From: Rubellimicrobium roseum
GTDB lineage: Bacteria; Pseudomonadota; Alphaproteobacteria; Rhodobacterales; Rhodobacteraceae
Assembly: GCF_006152145.1 (NCBI RefSeq)
Contig: NZ_VDFV01000015.1
Span: 1-64,000 of the forward strand
Direction of reading: 5' to 3'
Length of the DNA: 64,000 nucleotides
The notes below the pieces were generated by a model that ran no database searches, was not told the DNA's origin, and was given only the letters and a program-made list of their open reading frames with translations. Numbering within the stretch: position 1 is the stretch's first letter; every line of letters begins with the position of its first letter. The position numbers were made by a program, and so were the translations under genes. Positions 43,276-51,765 of the stretch are shown here, piece by piece.

Positions 43276-44591
43276 CCGCGCTCGCCCAACCCTCGCCGCT
43301 GCCTGCCGTGCTGCGCGCCATGCGCCGCCGGCGCCTCGTTGCCCTGTCGTTGCCCGTGCTGCTGCTTGCCTATCTGGCCTATGTCGTCGTGGCCTTCGAC
43401 GTGGCGGGGCTCGCGCAGCGGGCGCGGCTCGACAACGCGGCGATCCTTCTCGCGGACAGCTGGAGCCATCGGACCCACGTCACCCGCGACAACCGCTCGG
43501 GCGAGGTCCGGGTGGCCATCGACGGCGACCGGCGGGGCACCTACGCCCCGGAGCGCTGGCCGGGCTGGGTGCGCGCCGGGGACGGCGCGACCGTGGTGGA
43601 CCTGCCCGACGGCCATTCCGTCACCTTCGCCGCTGACGGCGCGGTGACCTACGCCCAGCCGGGCGAGTCTCCGCTGACGATCCGCGTCGTGGACGGAAAG
43701 GTGACCTCGGACCTTTCCGGGCCGGTCCCCGACTGGGTGAGCGCGAGCGACACGCGCGTTGCGGTCACCACCGAGGCGGGGCGGCTCGCGGTCACGCGGA
43801 ACAAGGCCGAGGTCATGCGGACCCTGCCGGGCTGGGCGATGTTCTGGTTCACGCTCGACAGCCCCTATCACGGCCATCTGCTGCCCGAGATCCTCTTCGG
43901 GCCCCGGATCGACCCCGAGCGGCCGAACCTTTCGGGGGCCTGGGAGGATTTCTGGGGCAATCCGCTCTGGCGGCACGGCGACGTGGCCTGGGCGCTGGGC
44001 GAGACGATGCTGATGGCCTTTCTCGGCACCGTGGGCGCGGCCGCGCTGGCCCTGCCGCTCGCGTTCCTCGCGGCGCGCAACGTGACGCCCGTGCGGGCGC
44101 TGCGATTCGGGGTGCGGCGGGTCTTCGACTTCGTGCGCGGGGTGGACGCGCTGATCTGGACCATCGCCCTCTCGCGCGCCTTCGGGCCGGGGCCGCTGAC
44201 GGGCACGCTGGCCATCGTCCTGACCGACATGGGAACCTTCGGGAAGCTCTTCTCGGAGGCCGTCGAGAACATGGACGGGCGACAGGTGGAGGGCGTGGCC
44301 TCCACGGGGGCGAGCCCGCTCCTGCGGTGGCGCTTCGGGGCGATCCCGCAGCTCGTGCCGATCCTGGCGAGCCAGGTGCTCTACATGTTCGAATCGAACG
44401 TCCGCAGCTCGACCATCATCGGGGCGATCACGGGGGGCGGGATCGGGCTGCTGCTCACCCAGGCGATGCAGACGGGCAAGGACTGGGAGGACGTGACCTA
44501 CTACGTGGTGCTGATCCTCCTGATGGTCTTCGCGCTCGACGCGGTGTCGGGCCGGGTGCGCCGCCGCATCATCCGCGGGCGGGAGGTCTGA
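43272..44591 (+). CDS. phnE2: Phosphonate ABC transporter permease PhnE (second copy, long form)
   Basis: The 439-residue protein starts with GTG at 43272. After one membrane segment (LVALSLPVLLLAYLAYVVVA) it has a periplasmic insertion of about 180 residues made of beta-strand-like repeats (ADSWSHRTHVTRDNRSGEVR, VTYAQPGESPLTIRVVDGKV), then the permease domain with ETMLMAFLGTVGAAALALPL, the EAA loop REVEGVASTG-like RQVEGVASTGASPLLRWRFG and SNVRSSTIIGAITGGGIG. The enlarged form is common as the second PhnE in alphaproteobacteria. With the first copy it probably forms a heterodimeric channel. Confidence 0.92.
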   Translation: MTALAQPSPLPAVLRAMRRRRLVALSLPVLLLAYLAYVVVAFDVAGLAQRARLDNAAILLADSWSHRTHVTRDNRSGEVRVAIDGDRRGTYAPERWPGWVRAGDGATVVDLPDGHSVTFAADGAVTYAQPGESPLTIRVVDGKVTSDLSGPVPDWVSASDTRVAVTTEAGRLAVTRNKAEVMRTLPGWAMFWFTLDSPYHGHLLPEILFGPRIDPERPNLSGAWEDFWGNPLWRHGDVAWALGETMLMAFLGTVGAAALALPLAFLAARNVTPVRALRFGVRRVFDFVRGVDALIWTIALSRAFGPGPLTGTLAIVLTDMGTFGKLFSEAVENMDGRQVEGVASTGASPLLRWRFGAIPQLVPILASQVLYMFESNVRSSTIIGAITGGGIGLLLTQAMQTGKDWEDVTYYVVLILLMVFALDAVSGRVRRRIIRGREV

Positions 44592-44594
44592 GGG

Positions 44595-45206
44595 ATGCTC
44601 GACGCCGAGGGTCCAGTCATCGGCCCGAACTGCGAGGTCCGCGAGAGCCGGCTGGGGCGCTTCACCGAGGTGGGGGAGGGAACGCGCCTCCTCCATGTCG
44701 CGATGGGGGACTATTCCTACTGCGACCGCTTCTGCGACATCGCCCATGCCGAGATCGGCCGCTTCGGCAACATCGCGGCCTTCGTGCGGATCGGGCCCAC
44801 GGACCATCCGCTGCGGACGGCGTCGCTCCATCATTTCCTCTACCGTTCGTCGAAGTACTGGGCGGACGCGGAGGACGATCCCGACTTCTTCGCGCAGCGG
44901 CGGTCGCGCACCGCGCGGATCGGCCACGACACCTGGATCGGCCACAGCGCCGTGGTGAAGCCCGAGGTGACGGTGGGCCACGGCGCGGTGGTGGCCGCCG
45001 GGGCGGTCGTGACGCGGGACGTGGAGCCCTACGTCATCGTCGCCGGGGTGCCGGCGCGCGTCATCCGGGACCGCCAGCCGCGCCGCATCGCCGAGCGCCT
45101 GATGGCGCTGGCGTGGTGGGACTGGAGCCATGAGCGGCTGCGCGCGGCGCTGCCCGACTTCCGCACGCTCCGCGCCGAGGCCTTCCTGGAGAAGCACGGC
45201 GGCTGA
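44595..45206 (+). CDS. Phosphonate-operon hexapeptide-repeat acyltransferase
   Basis: The 203-residue protein is a left-handed beta-helix transferase: [40 protein letters not shown] with [27 protein letters not shown] and [20 protein letters not shown] followed by [10 protein letters not shown]. It matches the transferase family regularly found in phn operons (TIGR03308-like), distinct from the GNAT-type PhnO. It probably acetylates aminoalkylphosphonates or an intermediate; experimental assignment is not known to me. It starts four bases after phnE2. Confidence 0.88.
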   Translation: MLDAEGPVIGPNCEVRESRLGRFTEVGEGTRLLHVAMGDYSYCDRFCDIAHAEIGRFGNIAAFVRIGPTDHPLRTASLHHFLYRSSKYWADAEDDPDFFAQRRSRTARIGHDTWIGHSAVVKPEVTVGHGAVVAAGAVVTRDVEPYVIVAGVPARVIRDRQPRRIAERLMALAWWDWSHERLRAALPDFRTLRAEAFLEKHGG

Positions 45207-45385
45207 GGCGGCGCGGGGAGCGGGCGAGGTCGGGCGGGCGTGGGGCGGCATGGGCGGTCCTTCGAGGGCGTCGATGGGCCCAGCCTGCCGGACAGGGGTT
45301 AACGGTTCCTTCGACCACCGAACGGTCCCTTCCCGATCCGCGCAACACCCCGGGGCACTGTGGTATGCGCCCCAGATTCGCCGGA

Positions 45386-46135
45386 TCAGGCCGCGCCCTC
45401 CTCGGCCAGCACCAGCGCGACCCGGTCGCCCCCGAACCAGGTGCTGCCGAACTCGACCGGGTTCCCCTTGGGGTCGGCGTTGACATGGGTGGAGCGCAGG
45501 AGCGCGGCGGGGAGCGCCAGCCGCAGCCGCGCGGCCTGGTCGGGCGTCGCCAGCACCGCCGCGAGGCGGGTGGTCGCACGGCGGTAGTCGGGCACCCCGG
45601 AGGCCGCGAGCGCCGCCGTGACCGACGGCTCCCGGCCGAGATGGGCGGGCAGGTCGGGGAAGCGCGCGGCTGGGAAGGCGCTGCGGAAGAGCGCCACGGG
45701 CTCGCCGTCCGCGAGGCCCGTGCCCTCCCAGACATGGACCGGGTCGCCGGGGAAAAGGTGGAGCGCCTCGGCCTCGGGGGCGTCGGCGGCGCGGGTGACG
45801 AGCGTGAGGCCCGCGCGCGAGGGGAAGCGCCCGGAGGCGCGGATGTTCTCGGAGAAGCGGACGCGGGGACCGATGGGATAGTCGGCCGGGGGGGCAAGGA
45901 CGAAGCTGCCCGCGCCGCGCCGGGTCGCCACCAGCCCCTCGCGCGCGAGGCGGGCCAGCGCCTCTCGTACCGTGTGGCGATGGACGCCGAAGCGGGTGGC
46001 GAGGTCGGATTCCGAGGGCAGCCGGTCGCCGGGTCGGAAGCGCCCCGCCGCGAGGTCGCCGCGCAGGGCCTCGGCCACAGCGCCGCGCAGGCCGCGGGCC
46101 GGGTCGGGATGTCGCTCGGGCGGGCGGGTCGTCAT
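45386..46135 (-). CDS. phnF: Phosphonate-operon GntR regulator PhnF
   Basis: The 249-residue repressor has an N-terminal GntR winged helix (RGLRGAVAEALRGDLAAGRF, RPGDRLPSESDLATRFGVHR, HTVREALARLAREGLVATRR) and a C-terminal UTRA ligand domain (YPIGPRVRFSENIRASGRFP, HLFPGDPVHVWEGTGLADGE). It is divergent from phnG across 60 bases that contain an inverted repeat (46161-46177), so it very likely controls both. Its ligand is unknown. Confidence 0.92.
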   Translation of the reverse strand: MTTRPPERHPDPARGLRGAVAEALRGDLAAGRFRPGDRLPSESDLATRFGVHRHTVREALARLAREGLVATRRGAGSFVLAPPADYPIGPRVRFSENIRASGRFPSRAGLTLVTRAADAPEAEALHLFPGDPVHVWEGTGLADGEPVALFRSAFPAARFPDLPAHLGREPSVTAALAASGVPDYRRATTRLAAVLATPDQAARLRLALPAALLRSTHVNADPKGNPVEFGSTWFGGDRVALVLAEEGAA

Positions 46136-46160
46136 GGGGTTGTCACAGGAGGCTGTTACC

Positions 46161-46177
46161 TGTCTAGTTGTATAGAA
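46161..46177. promoter_or_regulatory. Candidate PhnF operator
   Basis: TGTCTAGTTGTATAGAA holds TCTA and TAGA arms around GTTGTA, in the middle of the short phnF-phnG divergent region. GntR/HutC-type operators are short A/T-flanked palindromes of this kind. The placement 19 bases before the phnG start suits a repressor. Confidence 0.5.
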
Positions 46178-46195
46178 CGGGAGGCGGCCGTCCAG

Positions 46196-46657
46196 ATGGA
46201 TGGAAGCGGACAGATGGCGGTGGCGGAGCGGCCGGGCTGGATGGGCCTGTGCGCCCGCGCGCCGGGGGCGCGGCTGATGGAACTGGTGGGGGCGCTGGGA
46301 CCCCGGCCCGCCTTTGCCTGGCTGCGGGTCCCGGAGATCGGGAGCGTGATGATCCGGGGCCGCGCGGGCGGCACGGGCGCGGCCTTCCACCTGGGCGAGA
46401 TGACGGCCACGCGCGGGGCGCTGCGGCTGTCCTGCGGGACGGTGGGGCACGGCTGGGTGCAGGGGCGCGACAAGGCCGCCTGCGAGGCCGCCGCGCTGGT
46501 GGACGCGCTGATGCAGACCGGGGCGGCGGCGCGGGTGCGCGCGGCCGTGCTGGAGCCGCTGGAGCGCGAGGCGCTGGCGCAGCGCCGGGCGCGGGCCGCG
46601 AAGGCGGCGGCGACGCGGGTGGAGTTCTTCACGCTGGTGCGGGGGGAGGATCAATGA
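46196..46657 (+). CDS. phnG: C-P lyase core subunit PhnG
   Basis: The 153-residue protein matches PhnG, part of the PhnGHIJ core that, with PhnI, transfers the phosphonate to ribose-1-carbon of ATP. Family segments are LMELVGALGPRPAFAWLRVP, EIGSVMIRGRAGGTGAAFHL, GEMTATRGALRLSCGTVGHG and WVQGRDKAACEAAALVDALM. The ATG at 46196 precedes these; the stop overlaps the phnH start as ATGA. Confidence 0.93.
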   Translation: MDGSGQMAVAERPGWMGLCARAPGARLMELVGALGPRPAFAWLRVPEIGSVMIRGRAGGTGAAFHLGEMTATRGALRLSCGTVGHGWVQGRDKAACEAAALVDALMQTGAAARVRAAVLEPLEREALAQRRARAAKAAATRVEFFTLVRGEDQ

Positions 46658-47223
46658 CCGGGCTGGACGCGCTGTCGGGCGGCTTCGCCACGCCGGCTCT
46701 CGACTCGGCGCGCGCGTTTCGCGCGGCCATGGAGGCCCTCGCGCGGCCGGGCACGATCCGCGAGGTGGCGGGCGCGGCGCCGCCGGGGCCGCTGTCGCCC
46801 GCCGCCGGGGTGCTGATCCTGACGCTCTGCGATCCGTCCACGCCGCTGCATCTGGCGGGCGGCTGGGATGTTCCGGCCGTGCGGGACTGGGTGGCCTTCC
46901 ATGCCGGGGCACCGCTGGTCGCGGCGGAGCGGGCGGCCTTCGCGGTGGGGGACTGGGCGGCGCTGCGGCCGCTGGGGCGGTTCGCGCAGGGGACGCCGGA
47001 CTACCCGGACCGCTCGGCCACGCTGATCGTGGAAGTGCCGCGGCTGGCCGCCGACGGCGCGCGGCTGACGGGGCCGGGAATCCGGGGCGAGACGTGGCTG
47101 TCGCTTCCCGCGCCGGTGGAGCCGCTGGTCGCGAACGCGGCGCGCTTCCCGCTGGGGGTGGACCTGTTCCTGACCCATGGGCACCGCCTCGCGGCGCTGC
47201 CGCGTTCGACGAGGATCGGCTGA
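46654..47223 (+). CDS. phnH: C-P lyase core subunit PhnH
   Basis: The 189-residue PhnH is a PLP-transferase-like scaffold without cofactor. Matching segments are GGFATPALDSARAFRAAMEA, LARPGTIREVAG, LLTLCDPSTPLHLA in the form LILTLCDPSTPLHL, GTPDYPDRSATLIVEV, LTGPGIRGETWLSLPAP and FPLGVDLFLTHGHRLAALPR. It is coupled to phnG (ATGA) and to phnI (TGATG). Confidence 0.93.
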   Translation: MTGLDALSGGFATPALDSARAFRAAMEALARPGTIREVAGAAPPGPLSPAAGVLILTLCDPSTPLHLAGGWDVPAVRDWVAFHAGAPLVAAERAAFAVGDWAALRPLGRFAQGTPDYPDRSATLIVEVPRLAADGARLTGPGIRGETWLSLPAPVEPLVANAARFPLGVDLFLTHGHRLAALPRSTRIG

Positions 47224-48311
47224 TGTACGTGGCGGTCAAGGGGGGCGAGGCGGCGATCGACGCGGCGCATGGGTGGCTGGCCGAGGAGCGGCGGGGCGAC
47301 GCCCGCGTGCCGGAGCTGACGGTCGCACAGATCCGCGAGCAGATGACGCTGGCCGTGGACCGGGTGATGGCGGAAGGGTCGCTCTGGGACCCGGACCTCG
47401 CGGCGCTGGCGATCAAGCAGGCGCGGGGGGACCTGATCGAGGCGGTGTTCCTCCTCCGCGCCTACCGGACGACGCTGCCCCGGTTCGGGGCATCCGTGCC
47501 GGTGGACACGGGCGCGATGCTCTGCGACCGACGCGTGTCGGCGACCTTCAAAGACCTGCCGGGCGGGCAGGTGCTGGGGCCGACCTTCGACTACACGCAC
47601 CGGCTTCTGGATTTCGCGCTGATGGCCGAGGGGGAGGTGCCCCCCGCGCGGGAGCGGACGGCGGAGCCGGGGCCCGTGCCGCACGTGGTGGCGGTGCTGG
47701 ACCGCGAGGGGCTGATCCAGCGGGAGGCGGAGGGAGAGGGCCCGGTGCCGGACCTGACGCGGGAGCCCCTGGAGTTGCCCGCCGACCGGGCGCTGCGGCT
47801 CCAGGCGCTGGCGCGGGGGGACGAGGGATTCCTGCTGGGGTTGGCCTATTCCACGCAGCGGGGCTACGGGCGGACGCACGCCTTCGTGGGCGAGCTGCGC
47901 ACCGGGACAGTGACGGTCGAGGTGGAGGTGCCCGAGCTGGGTTTCGCCATCGCGCTGGGCGAGGTGGTGCTGACCGAGTGCGAGACGGTGAACCAGTTCG
48001 CGGGGAGCCGGACCGAGCCGCCGCAGTTCACGCGCGGCTACGGGCTGACGCTGGGGCGGACGGAGCGCAAGGCGCTGGCCATGTCGCTGGTGGACCGCGC
48101 GCTGCGCTGGCGGGAGCTGGGCGAGGACTTCGTGGGGGCGCCGGCGCAGGACGAGGAGTTCGTGCTGAGCCATTGCGACAACGTGCAGGCGACGGGCTTC
48201 CTCGAACACATCAAGCTGCCGCATTACGTGGATTTCCAGTCCGAACTGGAGCTGGTCCGGCGCCTGCGGCGCGAGGCGGCCGAGGGTGCGACGCGGGAGG
48301 CGGCGGAATGA
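47223..48311 (+). CDS. phnI: C-P lyase core subunit PhnI
   Basis: The 362-residue PhnI is the nucleosidase-like subunit that, with PhnG and PhnH, makes alpha-D-ribose-1-phosphonate-5-triphosphate from the phosphonate and ATP. Segments: MYVAVKGGEAAIDAAHGWLA, LAALAIKQARGDLIEAVFLL then RAYRTTLPRFG, LPGGQVLGPTFDYTHRLLDF, LAYSTQRGYGRTHAFVGELR and HCDNVQATGFLEHIKLPHYV, followed by DFQSELELVR. Start overlaps the phnH stop; stop overlaps the phnJ start (ATGA). Confidence 0.95.
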   Translation: MYVAVKGGEAAIDAAHGWLAEERRGDARVPELTVAQIREQMTLAVDRVMAEGSLWDPDLAALAIKQARGDLIEAVFLLRAYRTTLPRFGASVPVDTGAMLCDRRVSATFKDLPGGQVLGPTFDYTHRLLDFALMAEGEVPPARERTAEPGPVPHVVAVLDREGLIQREAEGEGPVPDLTREPLELPADRALRLQALARGDEGFLLGLAYSTQRGYGRTHAFVGELRTGTVTVEVEVPELGFAIALGEVVLTECETVNQFAGSRTEPPQFTRGYGLTLGRTERKALAMSLVDRALRWRELGEDFVGAPAQDEEFVLSHCDNVQATGFLEHIKLPHYVDFQSELELVRRLRREAAEGATREAAE

Positions 48312-49134
48312 CGGACTACAACTTCGCCTATCTCGACGAGGACACCAAGCGGATGATCCGCCGCGCGATCCTCAAGGCGCTGGCGGTGCCGGGGTATCAG
48401 GTGCCCTTCGCCAGCCGCGAGATGCCCATGCCCTATGGCTGGGGGACGGGGGGTGTGCAGGTCTCGGCGGCGATCCTGACGCCGGAGGACGTGATGAAGG
48501 TCATCGACCAGGGGGCGGACGACACGACCAACGCCGTCTCGATCCGCCGCTTCTTCGAGAAGACGGCCGGGGTGGCGACGACGACCCGCACGGCCGAGGC
48601 CACCGTCATTCAGACCCGCCACCGCATTCCCGAGACGCCGCTGCGCGAAGGGCAGGTGCTCGTCTATCAGGTGCCGATCCCCGAGCCGCTGCGGTTCCTG
48701 GAGCCGCGCGAGACCGAGACGCGGCGGATGCACGCGCTGGAGGACTACGGGCTCATGCACGTCAAGCTCTATGAGGACATCGCGCGGCACGGACGCATCG
48801 CCACCTCCTACGCCTATCCGGTGAAGGTCGAGGGGCGGTACGTCATGGACCCGTCGCCCATCCCGAAGTTCGACAACCCCCGGCTGAAAAGCGAGGCGAT
48901 CCAGCTTTTCGGCGCGGGGCGCGAGCAGCGGATCTATGCCCTGCCGCCGCATTGCCGCGTGGAGAGCCTCGATTTCGAGGACCATCCCTTCGAGGCGAGC
49001 AAGGCCGATCATCCCTGCGCGCTCTGCGGGGCGACGGGGAGCTACCTCGACGAGGTCATCACCGACGACGCGGGCGGGCGGATGTTCGTCTGCTCGGACA
49101 CCGACTTCTGCGCCACCCGGCGCGGGGAGGCCGC

Positions 49135-49138
<4 letters not shown>
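48308..49138 (+). CDS. phnJ: C-P lyase catalytic radical-SAM subunit PhnJ
   Basis: The 276-residue PhnJ cleaves the C-P bond using a [4Fe-4S] cluster and SAM. The cysteine motif CALC-x21-C-x5-C is complete (Cys237, 240, 262, 268; the last in VCSDTDFC). Other hallmarks: FAYLDEDTKRMIRRAILKAL, VPFASREMPMPYGWGTGGVQ, GADDTTNAVSIRRFFEKTAG and HALEDYGLMHVKLYEDIARH. It overlaps phnI and phnK as ATGA, so the core complex is translated in register. Confidence 0.97.
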
Positions 49139-49905
<767 letters not shown>

Positions 49906-49907
49906 CC

Positions 49908-50579
49908 ATGATCCGTGTCGAGGATGTCTCCAAGACCTTCACGCTCCACACGCAGGGCGGGGCCCGGATCGCGGTGATGCGCGGGGCGTCGCTGTCGGTG
50001 GAGCCGGGCGAATGCGTGGCGCTGGTGGGCCGGTCGGGCGCGGGCAAGTCCACGCTGATGCGCATGGTGCAGGGCAACTACCGCACGGACGGGGGCCGCA
50101 TCCTCGTGGGGGGGCTCGACGTGGCGCGGGCCGCCCCGCGCGAGATCCTGGCCTTGCGGCGCGAGACGCTGGGCTGGGTCAGCCAGTTCCTGCGCGTGAT
50201 CCCGCGCGTGCCCACGCTCGACGTGGTGGCCGAGCCGCTGCGGAACGTGGGCGTCGCCCCCGACGAGGCGCGGGCGCGGGCGGCGGCGCTGCTGTCCCGG
50301 CTCAACCTGCCCGAGGCGCTGTGGGCGCTGTCGCCCACGACCTTCTCGGGCGGGGAGCAGCAGCGCGTGAACATCGCGCGGGGCTTCGTGAATCCCACTC
50401 CGGCGCTCCTGCTCGACGAGCCTACGGCGAGCCTCGACCCGGTGAACCGGCGGGTGGTGCTGGACCTCATCCATGAGGCCAAGGCGCGGGGGGCGGCGAT
50501 CCTGGGCATCTTCCACGACGCCGAGGCGCGGGCGGAGGTCTGCGACCGCGAGGTGGACGTGACGGGGTTCGCGCGGTGA
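49908..50579 (+). CDS. phnL: C-P lyase ABC-type subunit PhnL
   Basis: The 223-residue ABC ATPase completes the C-P lyase assembly. Walker [30 protein letters not shown], signature FSGGEQQRVNIARGFVNPTP, Walker B LLLDEPTASLDPVNRRVVLD and GIFHDAEARAEVCDREVDV are typical of PhnL. Its last codons overlap the phnN start (GTGA). Confidence 0.95.
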   Translation: MIRVEDVSKTFTLHTQGGARIAVMRGASLSVEPGECVALVGRSGAGKSTLMRMVQGNYRTDGGRILVGGLDVARAAPREILALRRETLGWVSQFLRVIPRVPTLDVVAEPLRNVGVAPDEARARAAALLSRLNLPEALWALSPTTFSGGEQQRVNIARGFVNPTPALLLDEPTASLDPVNRRVVLDLIHEAKARGAAILGIFHDAEARAEVCDREVDVTGFAR

Positions 50580-51118
50580 GCGGGCGGCTGGTCGCCGTGG
50601 TGGGGCCTTCGGGCGTGGGCAAGGACAGCCTGATCGACGCGCTGTGCGGCGCGAGGCCCTGGTTCCACCGGGTGCGGCGCACGATCACCCGCCCGCCCGG
50701 CGCGGGGGAGCGCTTCGACAGCGTGAGCGCCGAGGTCTTCGAGCGCATGCGCCGCGACGGGGCCTTCTGCCTGCACTGGGCGGCGCACGGGCTGCGCTAC
50801 GGGCTGCGCGCCGAGGTGGAGGCGCGCGTCGCGGGGGGACAGGACGCGGTGGCCAACCTGTCGCGAGGGGCGCTGCCCGAGGCGGCGCTCGTGTTCCCGC
50901 GCCTGCTGGTCCTGAACCTGACGGCCAGCCCCGAGGTCCTGGCCGAGCGGCTGGCGGGGCGCGGGCGCGAAGAGGCGGAGGCCATCCGGGCGCGGCTCGG
51001 GCGGGCCGACCTGGAGGTGCCCGACGGCCCCTGGACCGCCGTCACGATCCGCAACGACGGCCCGCTGGAGGACACGCTCGCGCGCGCGGTGGCCGCCCTT
51101 CAGCCGGAAAGGGCGTAG
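50576..51118 (+). CDS. phnN: Ribose 1,5-bisphosphate phosphokinase PhnN
   Basis: The 180-residue kinase makes PRPP from ribose 1,5-bisphosphate, the last step of C-P lyase product recycling. The P-loop GPSGVGKDS is at residues 10-18, RRTITRPPGAGERFDSVSAE follows, and GLRYGLRAEVEARV is the guanylate-kinase-like substrate region. It begins with GTG at 50576 and converges on the DUF1045 gene, overlapping it by 19 bases. Confidence 0.93.
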   Translation: MSGRLVAVVGPSGVGKDSLIDALCGARPWFHRVRRTITRPPGAGERFDSVSAEVFERMRRDGAFCLHWAAHGLRYGLRAEVEARVAGGQDAVANLSRGALPEAALVFPRLLVLNLTASPEVLAERLAGRGREEAEAIRARLGRADLEVPDGPWTAVTIRNDGPLEDTLARAVAALQPERA

Positions 51119-51765
51119 CGGTGGCGCAGGCGGAAGCGGCCGTCCGGGCCCTGCACGACGTGGCCCAGCGCCGCCAGCCGGAAGGGTCGGGGCAGCGGCG
51201 GCGGGTGACGGTCGAGGAGCGCGCGCGCGGCCTCCTCCTGCGCCTCGTCCAGGGGGCCGGTCAGCGTGACGTGGAAGCGGAAGCGGTCGAGGACATGCGG
51301 GTAGCCCCAGCGGAGAAGATGCGACTCTTCCTGCGGGTCGAGCCCGGCCGCGCGGCGGCGGGCAAGGTCGGCGTCGGTGAGGGCCGCGCGGAAGGCGTCG
51401 AGCCCGGTCACGCAGGCGGCGGCCAGCGCGTCGATGGGGCCCGTGTCGCCCTCGGGCACGAGGGCGAGGAAGCGGCCGATGCGGGCGAGGACGAGGCCCG
51501 GGGCCTGCGCCGGGGCCAGGCGGGCGGCGAGCGCGGCGATCGCCTGTTCGAGGTCGGCCTCGGCGTGCCCCTCGGTCAGGCGGAAGGGGGCCTTCAGCGT
51601 GGCGTGGAGTCCGTAGCGGCGCGGCTCCTCGGTGAGGGCCCCGAGGGCCGGATCGGGGTGGGGCCGCTCGCGTCCTGCCCTGGGGTCCCAGCCGAGCCAG
51701 CGCGCGCCCCAGTCGGCCAGATCGCCTTCGGGCACCCAGTAGATTGCATGACGGACGGATGACAT
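51100..51765 (-). CDS. DUF1045 protein, 2H-phosphoesterase-like, phosphonate cluster
   Basis: The 221-residue protein belongs to DUF1045, a family tied to phn operons. It begins SSVRHAIYWVPEGDLADWGA and contains two His-x-Thr motifs: HATL in YGLHATLKAPFRL and HVTL in FRFHVTLTGPLDE. Paired HxT motifs are the hallmark of 2H phosphoesterases, which hydrolyse cyclic phosphodiesters. PhnP, the cyclic ribosyl phosphodiesterase of the E. coli operon, is absent here, so this gene may supply the step (inference). Start at 51765 overlaps the phnM start by two bases on the other strand. Confidence 0.88.
   Translation of the reverse strand: MSSVRHAIYWVPEGDLADWGARWLGWDPRAGRERPHPDPALGALTEEPRRYGLHATLKAPFRLTEGHAEADLEQAIAALAARLAPAQAPGLVLARIGRFLALVPEGDTGPIDALAAACVTGLDAFRAALTDADLARRRAAGLDPQEESHLLRWGYPHVLDRFRFHVTLTGPLDEAQEEAARALLDRHPPPLPRPFRLAALGHVVQGPDGRFRLRHRYALSG

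Noticed and set aside
46140-46159. A Pho-box-like pair TTGTCAC and CTGTTAC upstream of phnG
   Set aside because: The half-sites start 13 bases apart instead of 11, so they would not sit on the same face of the helix.
45365-46195. Upstream extension of the phnG frame
   Set aside because: It is antisense to phnF and the conserved PhnG sequence begins at the ATG at 46196.
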